A stretch of 64,000 nucleotides of DNA, from positions 434,001 through 498,000 of the forward strand of contig NZ_SKCJ01000002.1 of assembly GCF_005434975.1 (NCBI RefSeq). Direction: 5' to 3'. The stretch comes from Parerythrobacter lutipelagi. GTDB lineage: Bacteria; Pseudomonadota; Alphaproteobacteria; Sphingomonadales; Sphingomonadaceae. The notes under the pieces are model-generated. The model ran no database searches. It was given only the letters and a program-made list of their open reading frames with translations, and was not told the origin of the DNA. The position numbers and the translations under genes are program-made. Of the stretch, positions 7,677 to 16,506 are shown piece by piece (the stretch's first letter is position 1; every line of letters begins with the position of its first letter).

Positions 7677-9532
7677 TCGTCGCGCCAGTCGATTTTTATT
7701 TCCACTCGCCGGTTGAGCGGCTGAATTCCGAAGCCCTGCGTGACCGGCTGGGTTGATCCGAAAGAAATCGTCTCAATCCTGGAATCTGCAATCCCGGCAT
7801 CGGACAATTGTTGCCGGATGGCATCGGCCATGCGCGAGCCAAGACCCACGCTGTAGGCGCTGGAAAACAGTTGGTCCGTGTGGGCTTCGAGCGTAATCTG
7901 GCCATGCGGCCGCCGGCGCAATTCGGCAATCAGATCGGCAATGACGAACTGCTGGTTGAGGCCATGCGGAGAGCCGCGATCCAGCTCGAAATAGACAGTC
8001 CGGCGTCCAAGTGCAGCCCAATGCGCGCTCGATTCCCGGGCGTTGCCGTTTGAGATATCTTCTGCCTCCGCCAGCAGGCTGCCATACTGTGCCTGCGATC
8101 CCCGGAATCCGGACAAGGCCGCCCATTGGCAAGCTCTCCGCGCGATCGCTGTCTTGCCTTGCGCTCTGGCAAGCTCGCACAGCCAGACTGCCGCCATGTC
8201 GTCATCCGCGTCAAACAATCCCTCGAGCAAAGCGAAGGCAGCGTCCGTATCGCCCCGGTCTGCGAGCAGGTAAGCGCTATAGGGGTCGCCATCCCGCGCA
8301 GCTTGTTCGATCTCACCGAGAAAATATGCTGCGCGGGCGAAGTCTTGCTCCATCGCCTGGCGCAACAGTGCATGGCCCGCCTCATCTTCTTCCGGCGTGC
8401 CCGAAGTGAATTGCATTTCAAAGCCTAGCGCCGTGAGCGCCGCCGCGTTGCCGCCATCAGCAGATCGGCGGAGCCACTGACTCGCCGTTGTGCGATCCGC
8501 TTTGATGCCGACTCCGAACTCCAGCATGTAGCTGAACAGATATTGCGCCATGGCATCGCCGGCACGTGCCCGCGCGGCAATGTCGTTAACGCCGCGCTCT
8601 TTCAACAGGCGCGAGACAACGGCGAATTCATCTCCGTTCTCAAGCGCCTGGATGTCGACTTCCAGCGGCGGTCCGGCTGCCACCGACTCATCCACTTGCG
8701 ACAAGGGCTGTCGAAAATAGAAATCTTCTGTCAGCTGGTCGATCAGCCACGGCTCTTGCGGGCCGCCATCGAATATCTGTGTTCTGCGCCTGACATCGCG
8801 ATGGATCGCGCGATACATCTGCGCCAGCTCAAGGCCGGGAATAACCAGATGTTCGCCAAGACTTTCGGCGAAAGGGCTGACCGTGTAGGTCGGCGGAGCG
8901 GCATCGAAGGCCGGTTGTCCTTGCGCAGTGGAAAACCCGATCGCCATCGTACCCGCGGCGATCGTATTCGCTCCGCCAAGCATGTCCGCGCCGCCGGCTT
9001 CGATTTTCGGACCGACTTCAGATCGGCAGGCGTCGAAAAAGACCAAGCCAACGCGCGATCCCTCGACCGATGCGAAAAGGCGATCGACGCTGATGAAACC
9101 TGCTTCAAGATCCGCCGCCGATTCGAGCGAATCTTGCGCGTCTACCGGGACGAGATAATTGTGACCCTGCCATTCGAAGCCATGCCCGGCAAAATAGACC
9201 AGAGCGGCGTCTGCCTGGCGGGACAAGGCGGCAAAATCGTCCAATCGTGCGAGCATCGATGCACGGTCGGCATCGCACAGCACCGTGGTGGCGAATCCGG
9301 CACGTCGCAGCCCGTCGACCACGACCGCCTGGTCAGCAGCAGGGCTCTTGAGGGCTGAGAATCCGCGGTCGTACGAGCTGTTTGCAATGATCAGCGCCAC
9401 CCGATCGCCAGCGGCAGGCATGGCGGTTTCGACGCATTTTGCCGGCTCGGCCGTCGGCGTCTGAGCGAAAGCCGCTATCGGGAAAAGCGATATCGCAGTG
9501 CCGAGGCCGAGCAAGGCCGCCCGCAGGGTCAT
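7673..9532 (-). CDS. Secreted caspase-like peptidase with Sel1 repeats and OmpA-like domain, 619 aa
   Basis: A signal peptide (residues 1-23, ending AAFAQ) is followed by a caspase/peptidase C14 domain (~45-265) with the catalytic dyad His117 (YFAGHGFE) and Cys169 (FFDACRSE). Sel1-like alpha repeats follow (~320-500, e.g. GDAMAQYLFSYMLEFGVGI), then a C-terminal OmpA-like peptidoglycan-binding domain (~505-615, with EAHTDQ and PLNRRVEIKI). Predicted place: periplasm, cell-wall attached. Orthocaspases usually cleave after Arg or Lys; the target here is unknown. The start codon overlaps the smc stop (ATGA), so expression is coupled to smc. This domain order is unusual. Confidence 0.88.
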   Translation of the reverse strand: MTLRAALLGLGTAISLFPIAAFAQTPTAEPAKCVETAMPAAGDRVALIIANSSYDRGFSALKSPAADQAVVVDGLRRAGFATTVLCDADRASMLARLDDFAALSRQADAALVYFAGHGFEWQGHNYLVPVDAQDSLESAADLEAGFISVDRLFASVEGSRVGLVFFDACRSEVGPKIEAGGADMLGGANTIAAGTMAIGFSTAQGQPAFDAAPPTYTVSPFAESLGEHLVIPGLELAQMYRAIHRDVRRRTQIFDGGPQEPWLIDQLTEDFYFRQPLSQVDESVAAGPPLEVDIQALENGDEFAVVSRLLKERGVNDIAARARAGDAMAQYLFSYMLEFGVGIKADRTTASQWLRRSADGGNAAALTALGFEMQFTSGTPEEDEAGHALLRQAMEQDFARAAYFLGEIEQAARDGDPYSAYLLADRGDTDAAFALLEGLFDADDDMAAVWLCELARAQGKTAIARRACQWAALSGFRGSQAQYGSLLAEAEDISNGNARESSAHWAALGRRTVYFELDRGSPHGLNQQFVIADLIAELRRRPHGQITLEAHTDQLFSSAYSVGLGSRMADAIRQQLSDAGIADSRIETISFGSTQPVTQGFGIQPLNRRVEIKIDWRDD

Positions 9533-12500
9533 TCCGCCGCAATCAGTTCTTCTGCGGCACCGAGATCGACGCTGACCAGGCGGCTGATACCTTGCTCTAT
9601 CATGGTCACGCCGAACAGGCGGTGCATCCGGCTCATGGTCACCGCATTATGGGTGACAATCAGGTAGCGGGTGTCGGTTTCCTTCACCATTGAATCGAGC
9701 AGATCGCAAAAGCGGTCGATATTGGCATCGTCGAGCGGCGCATCGACTTCGTCGAGCACGCAGATCGGCGCAGGGTTGGTGAGGAACAGGGCAAATATCA
9801 GCGCGGTTGCGGTCAGCGCCTGTTCGCCGCCGGAGAGCAGCGTCAGCGACTGCAGCCGCTTGCCCGGCGGCTGAGCAAAAATCTCCAGTCCGGCTTCGAG
9901 CACGTCATCGCTGTCAATCAGTGCCAGATGCGCCTGGCCCCCTTCGAACAGCCGGGCAAACAGGCGCTGGAAATGGGTGTTTACCTGTTCGAAAGCGGCC
10001 TTGAGGCGTTCGCGGCCTTCACGGTTCAGGCTTCCGATCGAACCGCGCAGCCGGCTGACCGCTTCGGCCAGTTCGGCCTGTTCTTCTGCGCTGGCACCAT
10101 GCTCGGCCTCGATCTTGGCCAGTTCGTCGGCGGCAACGAGATTGACCGGGCCAATCCGCTCTCTGCTGGCGTTCAGGCGTTCAAGTTCTTCCCCTTCGAT
10201 ACCGGAATTCTTCACCTGGTCAGGGTCGAATTCGAACCGGTCGGCCAGCATCGGCGGCGGACATTGGAAACGTTCGCCAGAGATACGCGCCATTTCGCTG
10301 CGGCGTGCTGCCTCGTTCTCGGCCCGCGCGGCCAGTCCTGCGCGGCTCTCGCGCGCCGTGGCGAGGGTTTCATTGATCTCTGCGAACGCGCGGTCGGCGG
10401 CATCGGCGGACTGCTGTGCTTTGGCCACCACGGCTTCTGCGGCAGCCAGTTCCTTGCCCAGCCGTTCGCGCACCGTGTCGCCTTGCTCGATCTCGCGCAT
10501 CAGCCCTTCAGGCTTGGCAGCATACACTGCCCGCTCTTCGGCAATCTCCTCGAAGCGCCGGCCCATGTCGCTCAGCCGCCGGGCTGCCTCGCCTGAGCGG
10601 GCTTGCCAATTGGCCATATCGCTGCGCTGGGCAGCGGTGCGTTCACGCGCGACGGCCAGACCCTGATCGTGCGCGGCGAGGTTGGCCATGGCCGCCTGCA
10701 CAGCGGACTTCGCGGCCTCGTTCTTGGCCTGAGCCGCTTCCAGCGACGCGCGGCCCGCCGCCGGATCGGGCAGGGCGGCCTTGCGCTCAGTTGCGGCCTG
10801 GAGTTCTCCGTCCGCCTGCTTGCGCTGTTCGGCAAGATCGCCGGCGGATTGGTCAAGTTCTGCCAGACGCATTGCAATCCGCTCTTTCGCGGCCTCCGCC
10901 TGATCGAGCTCGCGCAGCGCCTCACGCTCCGCCTGCGACGCTGCAACGACTGTCCGCTCCTGCGCAATAAGATCGCGTTGCAGGTCGGATAATTCCTGCT
11001 GCGCCTGGTCCTGACGCGATTGCGCGGTCTCTACCGCAGAACGCAGGGCAGGAAGCAGTTTTTCCTGCTCGAGCAAGCGGTTGTCGGCTTCGAGCCGGGC
11101 GGCCTCGGCCGCGCCTTCTCCGCGTGCCACAAACCCGTCCCAGCGGCGCAAATGGCCTTCACGCGTGACCAGCCACTCGCCCGGACCAAGCTGGCGCCCG
11201 TCGTCTTGGGCCACCACATGCACCAGCGCCAGACGCGCCGCGAGCTGTGACGGGCAGTCGGTGATGTGATCGGCGAGGCTGGCTGCAACCTTGGGCGGTG
11301 CGTCGCGGCCCGTCCAGAAGCGGCCTTCGCCCTGCGCTTCGCCCAGCGGCGACTTTGCGTCACGGCCGAGCACCGCAGCCAGCGCCCGCTCGTACCCCGG
11401 CTCTGCGCGCACTTCATCGAGCGCGACGGGGCGGCCCTGTCGCTGCGCCTTCTGCCTGGCCCGTGCGTCACGGTCACGGACCAGCGCCTGATACTCGCGT
11501 TCGATCCCGGCGAGTTCCGCGCGAGCGGTTGCCAGCGCGCTGCCCGCTTCATCGCGCGTGGTCTGCAATTCCACCTTCCGTGCCTGCTTCGATTCAAGCT
11601 CGGCGCGCGCCTTTGACAAGGCATTGCCGGCCGCTTCGGCGGCTTTGCGTGCTTCGCCCAGCCGCGCTTCGGGATCACCGGCATTGGTCAAATCACGCCG
11701 TTGTTCCGCCTGCCGCTGTGTCTCCGCATCGAGCCGCGCCAGCCGCGCCTGCGCTTGTTCGATTTCCGCTTCGGCCACGCGCCATTCGGCCTCGACTCCG
11801 GCATGATCGGCGGTTGCTTTGGCCAGCGCCAGTTCCGCCGATCTGCCGTCACGCTCCGCTTTCTCTGCTGCGACCGCGAGTGAAGGGCGCTGTTCCTCGT
11901 TGGCAGTCAGAGCTTTCTCGCTTGCCGCGAGATCGCGCTCCAGCCGCGCCAGCGCTTCGGCTGCGTCTTTGGTCAACCGGTCCGCCTCGCCGCGATCCTC
12001 TTCCAGCCGGGTTTTCTGCCGGTCGAGATCGGCCAAGCGCTGCTCTGCTGCCTCCAGCTGGCTGGTCAGCGAAGCCATGCGGTGGCCATGCGCGCTCGCA
12101 TCGTCGCGGCGGTCCTGCTGCTCTTCGCGCGCCACAGACAGCGCCTTGGCCGCTTCGTGCTGTGCCTTCTGCGCTTGGTCGGTCGCAGCCTTGGCCTGCG
12201 CCACACGCTCGTCTGCGCGCTTCGCTTCGGCCTGAGCCGCTTCGGCCGCCTCGGCAGCATCGCGCCAGCGCGCGAACAGCAACCGCGCTTCGGCTCCTGA
12301 AATTTGCTCCGTCAGCCTGGTATATCGTTCGGCCTGTTTGGCCTGCCGCCTGAGCGAAGCAATCTGGCTGTCGAGCCCGGCCATCAAATCTTCAAGCCGC
12401 GCCAGGTTGTTCTCGGTTGCGCGCAGTTTCTGCTCGGCATCCTTGCGGCGGACGTGGAGCCCGGCGATCCCGGCGGCTTCCTCCAGCATCTGGCGCCGTT

Positions 12501-12948
12501 CGGTCGGCTTGGCAGCGATCACCTGCGCGATCTTGCCTTGGCTGACCAGAGCCGGACTGTGCGCGCCGGTCGCCGCATCGGCAAAGGTCAGAGCGACATC
12601 TTTCGCCCGGACATCGCGGCCGTTGACCCGATAGGCGCTGCCTGCACCGCGTTCGATCCGGCGGGTCACATCGAGCGCTTCGCCCCGATCATCCTCAGCA
12701 TGCAGCACGACTTCAGCGAAATCGCGCGGCGGGCGCGTTTCAGTGCCGGCGAAGATCACGTCTTCCATCCCGCCGGACCGCATCGATTTGGGCGAGTTCT
12801 CGCCCATCACCCAGCGGATCGCCTCGAGCAGGTTGGATTTGCCGCACCCGTTCGGGCCGACAACGCCCGTCAGTCCGGGTTCGATATGCAGTTCGGCAGG
12901 CTCGACGAAGCTTTTGAAGCCACTCAGTCTGAGCTTCCGAATTTGCAT
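9529..12948 (-). CDS. smc: Chromosome segregation protein SMC, 1139 aa
   Basis: ATPase core of the SMC-ScpAB condensin. Walker A GPNGCGKSN is at residues 31-39, two long coiled-coil arms (rich in Ala/Glu/Arg/Gln) flank a hinge near the middle, and the C-terminal head has the LLSGGEQALTATA signature and Walker B CVLDEVDAPLDD. MQIRKLRLSGFKSF is the standard start; a longer upstream reading has no family support. The ribosome-binding site is GGGGGAACAGG. It follows a DsbA gene by 32 nt and is coupled to the caspase gene downstream. Confidence 0.96.
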   Translation of the reverse strand: MQIRKLRLSGFKSFVEPAELHIEPGLTGVVGPNGCGKSNLLEAIRWVMGENSPKSMRSGGMEDVIFAGTETRPPRDFAEVVLHAEDDRGEALDVTRRIERGAGSAYRVNGRDVRAKDVALTFADAATGAHSPALVSQGKIAQVIAAKPTERRQMLEEAAGIAGLHVRRKDAEQKLRATENNLARLEDLMAGLDSQIASLRRQAKQAERYTRLTEQISGAEARLLFARWRDAAEAAEAAQAEAKRADERVAQAKAATDQAQKAQHEAAKALSVAREEQQDRRDDASAHGHRMASLTSQLEAAEQRLADLDRQKTRLEEDRGEADRLTKDAAEALARLERDLAASEKALTANEEQRPSLAVAAEKAERDGRSAELALAKATADHAGVEAEWRVAEAEIEQAQARLARLDAETQRQAEQRRDLTNAGDPEARLGEARKAAEAAGNALSKARAELESKQARKVELQTTRDEAGSALATARAELAGIEREYQALVRDRDARARQKAQRQGRPVALDEVRAEPGYERALAAVLGRDAKSPLGEAQGEGRFWTGRDAPPKVAASLADHITDCPSQLAARLALVHVVAQDDGRQLGPGEWLVTREGHLRRWDGFVARGEGAAEAARLEADNRLLEQEKLLPALRSAVETAQSRQDQAQQELSDLQRDLIAQERTVVAASQAEREALRELDQAEAAKERIAMRLAELDQSAGDLAEQRKQADGELQAATERKAALPDPAAGRASLEAAQAKNEAAKSAVQAAMANLAAHDQGLAVARERTAAQRSDMANWQARSGEAARRLSDMGRRFEEIAEERAVYAAKPEGLMREIEQGDTVRERLGKELAAAEAVVAKAQQSADAADRAFAEINETLATARESRAGLAARAENEAARRSEMARISGERFQCPPPMLADRFEFDPDQVKNSGIEGEELERLNASRERIGPVNLVAADELAKIEAEHGASAEEQAELAEAVSRLRGSIGSLNREGRERLKAAFEQVNTHFQRLFARLFEGGQAHLALIDSDDVLEAGLEIFAQPPGKRLQSLTLLSGGEQALTATALIFALFLTNPAPICVLDEVDAPLDDANIDRFCDLLDSMVKETDTRYLIVTHNAVTMSRMHRLFGVTMIEQGISRLVSVDLGAAEELIAAE

Positions 12949-12980
12949 CGCCGCGCCTGTTCCCCCCTCGGTGCCCGGTG

Positions 12981-13727
12981 TTAGCGGGCGCCGGCCTTCT
13001 GCAACAGGGGCTCGATCGCGTCCCACGCGTTGGCATCGACTTTCGAACCGTTGATGAAGAACGTTGGTGTGCCTTCGACCCCGAATTCGCGCGACTGCGA
13101 AGTCGAACGCTCAGCAATCGCGGCGTAGACAGTCTCGTCGGCAAGACATTGGCGGGCTTGATCTTCGCTCAGCCCGCGCGCCTTGAAGAAATCGAAGAAG
13201 CCGAGAAGCTCGGCCGTGCGGACCAGTCGCTGTTCGGGCGGCAGTCCGACAGCATCCTGCACTGCGCCGCCGTTCTGCTGAAGCCCGCCGAGAACTTCGG
13301 GCAGGTTCGCCCAAACCTGATCGGCCAACGGGTGGAACGCTTCTTTCTCGCCGCACCGAACCATAGTGGCCAGCGCCAAATCATGCGGGCCATGGATCTG
13401 GTTGCGAATCTCGTAGCTGACCCGGCCGGTCGAGACATATTCGTTCTTGAGCTGCTCCGCGCCATTCATCGCAAAGGCGGCACAGGCGGGGCAGGTGAGC
13501 GAGGCATACTCGACCACTTTGATCGGCGCTTCCGGATTGCCGAGGACATAACCGTCATATTCCGACACGGTCGTCGTATCGACCCAGCTCTGACCTGCGG
13601 GCGCTTCGATCGGATCGATCGCTTCGCTTTCCGTTACGCCCGCTTCATCTGCCGAATTGCAGGCGGAAAGGCCCAAGGCGAGCGGCGCCGCGAGAGTTGC
13701 GAGGGCGAGGGTGCGAAACTTGATCAT
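12981..13727 (-). CDS. DsbA-family thiol oxidoreductase, predicted lipoprotein, 248 aa
   Basis: The N-terminus has a lipobox (LALGLSAC), so it is predicted to be membrane-anchored on the periplasmic side. The thioredoxin-fold active site is CPAC in YASLTCPACAAFA, an all-helical insertion follows, and the cis-proline loop is EGTPTFFING. It would introduce or shuffle disulfides in exported proteins. It is the second of two consecutive DsbA paralogues. A gap of about 100 nt separates it from the upstream paralogue, and smc follows closely. Confidence 0.9.
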   Translation of the reverse strand: MIKFRTLALATLAAPLALGLSACNSADEAGVTESEAIDPIEAPAGQSWVDTTTVSEYDGYVLGNPEAPIKVVEYASLTCPACAAFAMNGAEQLKNEYVSTGRVSYEIRNQIHGPHDLALATMVRCGEKEAFHPLADQVWANLPEVLGGLQQNGGAVQDAVGLPPEQRLVRTAELLGFFDFFKARGLSEDQARQCLADETVYAAIAERSTSQSREFGVEGTPTFFINGSKVDANAWDAIEPLLQKAGAR

Positions 13728-13830
13728 AGGTTGTGTCGTCCTTGGCGAAGTGATTGGAAGCTATCGGATGAACCGGACGGGGTGAAGCAAGGCTTGCGCC
13801 TATCCACAGCTTGTCCCCGTGCTTGTCCGG

Positions 13831-14523
13831 TCAGAATCGGTCGTTGAGCGCAGATTCCAGCGTGCGCCACTCGTGTACCCCTTCGAGCAGCTGCCCGTCG
13901 ATGGCAAAACTCGGCGTGCTCTGGACACCGAATTCCTCGAAATCCGCATCGGTGTTGGCCCGCAGCCGGTCAGCCACGGCCTGATCGGCGAGGCAGCGAT
14001 CGGTATCGGTCCGGGAATAGCCGCGCGATTCCATCAGCGCGTAATAGCCTAGATCGCTGGCGATGCTGCGCCGGGCGGCGTATTTGTCCGGCCCGGTCCA
14101 GCGCGCGATTTGCCCCTGATTGGCGCGCTGCGCCACAGGCAGCCAGCTGCGCTGCGTGAGCATGAACATTGTATGGTTGCGGATGAATTTGTCGCTGTCT
14201 CCGCACTGGGCGAGCATGGTCGCAACCAGATCGATGTCGTTGCGAATGACGGAGCGTACTTCCATCTTGAGTTTTCCGCTGCCGATATAGGCGAGCTGCA
14301 AGGGCGGCTCCCCCTGCATCGTAAATGTCGCGCAATGCGGGCAGGTGTAACTGACGAATTCCGTCAGGCGAAGCTCGGCTTCGGGATTGCCGATTGTCTG
14401 TGCCCGGTCGCTCTCCGTCACAGTCGCATGCCACGGCGTACCGGTTGCCGCGATGCCGACGAAGGCAGCACCTGCCAGCGCCATCAGCCGCCCCGCGCGC
14501 TTTGCGGTGTTCATCCTGATCAT
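13831..14523 (-). CDS. DsbA-family thiol oxidoreductase, 230 aa
   Basis: A signal peptide or anchor (MIRMNTAKRAGRLMALAGAA) precedes a thioredoxin-fold domain with active site CPHC (FVSYTCPHCATFT), as in DsbA itself, and a cis-Pro loop QSTPSFAIDG. The CPHC motif predicts a stronger oxidant than the CPAC paralogue next door. The start used follows AAGGAATAGG and lies seven nt after the DUF721 gene. Earlier in-frame ATGs overlap that gene and are less likely. Confidence 0.88.
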   Translation of the reverse strand: MIRMNTAKRAGRLMALAGAAFVGIAATGTPWHATVTESDRAQTIGNPEAELRLTEFVSYTCPHCATFTMQGEPPLQLAYIGSGKLKMEVRSVIRNDIDLVATMLAQCGDSDKFIRNHTMFMLTQRSWLPVAQRANQGQIARWTGPDKYAARRSIASDLGYYALMESRGYSRTDTDRCLADQAVADRLRANTDADFEEFGVQSTPSFAIDGQLLEGVHEWRTLESALNDRF

Positions 14524-14530
14524 TGCGAAC

Positions 14531-15094
14531 CTATTCCTTCTCGTCATTCTGCCCACCAAGGCTCCGCGCGAGCGATTCCAGAACCGACCTCAGCTCCGGA
14601 TCGCCGATATCGCGCAGGCTTTCTCCCAGTTCCATCGGGATCGGCTTGAGCGACGGCGGCGCTTTGGGCTTTTCAGCAGGCGGGGCCTTAACCGCACCTT
14701 GCCGCATTTTCACGCGTGAAACCGCCTGATAGCCGAAGAAACGGTTCACCCGCTCGATAATCTCCGGGATGACATGCTGGATCAGCGGCGCATGCGCCGG
14801 CATGACGACCAGTTGCAGGATGCCGTCGGCCTTCTCCCCCGGCGGGAAGCGGATCGATTCCGGTGCGCAAACCCGGGCGTGTGTCTCGCCGACGATTTCC
14901 GGCCAGCGGGTGACGACGCTCGACTGGACAAAGCCGAAGCGGCGGAAAGCGGTGCGCCCGATTTGCGGCATCAGTTCGGCAATCGGCTTTGCCGGGCCGC
15001 CGCGTGGCCGCTCGTAGGGTTTGACCTTGGCCGGCTTGCGCGCAGTGCCTTTGGTCTTCTTGTTGCTGTCCCGTTCCATTGTGGGATGGGCCAT
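14531..15094 (-). CDS. DUF721 protein, DciA-like helicase-loading factor, 187 aa
   Basis: The core is RTAFRRFGFVQSSVVTRWPE followed by IVGETHARVCAPESIRF, the DUF721 pattern (a KH-like fold in DciA). DciA loads the replicative helicase DnaB in bacteria lacking DnaC, so this is a candidate replication initiation factor. The C-terminal third is a Pro/Lys-rich linker. The start could also be the ATG five codons later (MERDSNKK). It is divergent from mutY with about 14 nt between the starts, and heads the minus-strand unit leading to smc. Confidence 0.82.
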   Translation of the reverse strand: MAHPTMERDSNKKTKGTARKPAKVKPYERPRGGPAKPIAELMPQIGRTAFRRFGFVQSSVVTRWPEIVGETHARVCAPESIRFPPGEKADGILQLVVMPAHAPLIQHVIPEIIERVNRFFGYQAVSRVKMRQGAVKAPPAEKPKAPPSLKPIPMELGESLRDIGDPELRSVLESLARSLGGQNDEKE

Positions 15095-15108
15095 GCCATA
15101 GGCGCGGC

Positions 15109-16146
15109 GTGACTGCCAGCGCTGCCGATATCCCCGCGAAACTTCTCGACTGGTATGACCGCCATGCCCGCGACCTGCCGTGGCGGGCGCGGCCGGGCAA
15201 ACCGGCGCCCGATCCCTATCACGTGTGGCTGTCCGAAGTGATGCTGCAGCAAACGACGGTTGCTGCGGTCAAACCCTATTTCGCAAAATTCCTCGCCATC
15301 TGGCCCACGGTAGAGTCGCTGGCTGCGGCACCTGAAGAAGAGGTGATGGCCGCGTGGGCCGGGCTGGGATATTACTCGCGGGCGCGCAATCTGGTGAAAG
15401 CCGCGCGCGCAGTGGCTGCGCTCGGCGCGTTCCCTGCGGCTGAAGACGAATTGCGCAAATTGCCCGGGCTGGGCGCCTATACTGCGGCTGCTGTCGCCGC
15501 GATCGCGTTCGGACAGCGGGCTGTTGTCGTCGATGCCAATGTCGAGCGGGTGGTTGCGCGGCTGTTCACCATTGACGAGCCGCTGCCGGGCGCGCGCAAG
15601 GCGATCCGCCACCATGTAGAGACCATTACGCCGGAAGACCGAGCCGGAGACTTTGCGCAAGCAATGATGGATCTGGGTTCAGCCATTTGCACCACCCGCG
15701 CGCCCAAGTGTCTGTTGTGCCCTCTGGCAGCGGATTGCGGCGCACGATTGGCGGGTTATCCTGAGCGTTATCCCGTCAAACCACCCAAGCAGGCCAAGCC
15801 CGAGAGAGTGGGTCATGCCTGGTGGATTGCGGATGGCGACAGAGTGCTGCTGGTCCGGCGCGCGGGCACCGGAATGCTTGGCGGGATGCGCGCCTTGCCC
15901 GACGATGGCTGGACGGCTCGGGCGAATGGCAGTGGCCAGCCGCCGGTCGGGGGCGAGTGGCGCGAATGCGGGACAGTGCGGCACGGCTTCACCCACGCCA
16001 ATTTGACGCTGCATGTCCGCGCGCTGGAACATGTGCGGGTATCGGCTGTCCCCGACGGCGAATGGTGGCCGCTGGCCGATCTGGACAATGCCGGTCTGCC
16101 GACGCTTTTCGCCAAAGCTGCGCGACTGGCGCTTGCTGAAGTTTAA
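15109..16146 (+). CDS. mutY: A/G-specific adenine glycosylase MutY, 345 aa
   Basis: Removes adenine mispaired with 8-oxoguanine. The N-terminal HhH-GPD glycosylase domain has LPGLGAYTAAAVAAIAFG and the catalytic Asp in VVVDANVERV. The iron-sulfur loop is C-X6-C-X2-C-X5-C (CTTRAPKCLLCPLAADC). A C-terminal NUDIX-like 8-oxoG recognition domain follows (GMLGGMRALPDDGW). The GTG start chosen gives VTASAADIPAKLLDWYD; the first ten codons of the longer frame are not family-like. The stop overlaps that of the opposing small membrane gene by four nt. Confidence 0.95.
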   Translation: MTASAADIPAKLLDWYDRHARDLPWRARPGKPAPDPYHVWLSEVMLQQTTVAAVKPYFAKFLAIWPTVESLAAAPEEEVMAAWAGLGYYSRARNLVKAARAVAALGAFPAAEDELRKLPGLGAYTAAAVAAIAFGQRAVVVDANVERVVARLFTIDEPLPGARKAIRHHVETITPEDRAGDFAQAMMDLGSAICTTRAPKCLLCPLAADCGARLAGYPERYPVKPPKQAKPERVGHAWWIADGDRVLLVRRAGTGMLGGMRALPDDGWTARANGSGQPPVGGEWRECGTVRHGFTHANLTLHVRALEHVRVSAVPDGEWWPLADLDNAGLPTLFAKAARLALAEV

Positions 16147-16364
16147 AGCAGCCCGCCGCCGAGTGACAGCCGGATGACCGCGATCACAAAGACGATCAGG
16201 CAGAAATTCCGCCCGCCGTTGGATGAGGAAAGCGCACCGATTCCCGCGCCGAGCACGGCAATCGGCAGGACCAGCCAGTTGCCCCAGCCGAGGAAGGGAA
16301 TGGTCGAAGGGATGGCGAGGATCAGCGCTACGAGACCGATCAGGATCGAGATGAAATTGAGCAT
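16143..16364 (-). CDS. Small membrane protein, 73 aa
   Basis: Two or three hydrophobic helices (MLNFISILIGLVALILAI; NWLVLPIAVLGAGIGAL; NFCLIVFVIAVIRLSL) separated by short loops, with no catalytic motif. The ATG is favoured because the longer upstream reading has a non-hydrophobic, arginine-rich start that covers the divergent promoter region. Conserved small hypothetical proteins of this look are common in Sphingomonadales. Function unknown. Confidence 0.65.
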   Translation of the reverse strand: MLNFISILIGLVALILAIPSTIPFLGWGNWLVLPIAVLGAGIGALSSSNGGRNFCLIVFVIAVIRLSLGGGLL

Positions 16365-16506
16365 GTGTGTTATATAGATAATACGCCTTGTCCGCGCAAG
16401 ACCCGGACCTGACGAGTGATCGGGGCGGAAATTTGCGTGATGCAATTGACCGTTCATCCAGCTTCGCCCAAACCGCCCGGCAACAGATTGCAGACAAGGA
16501 CCTATT

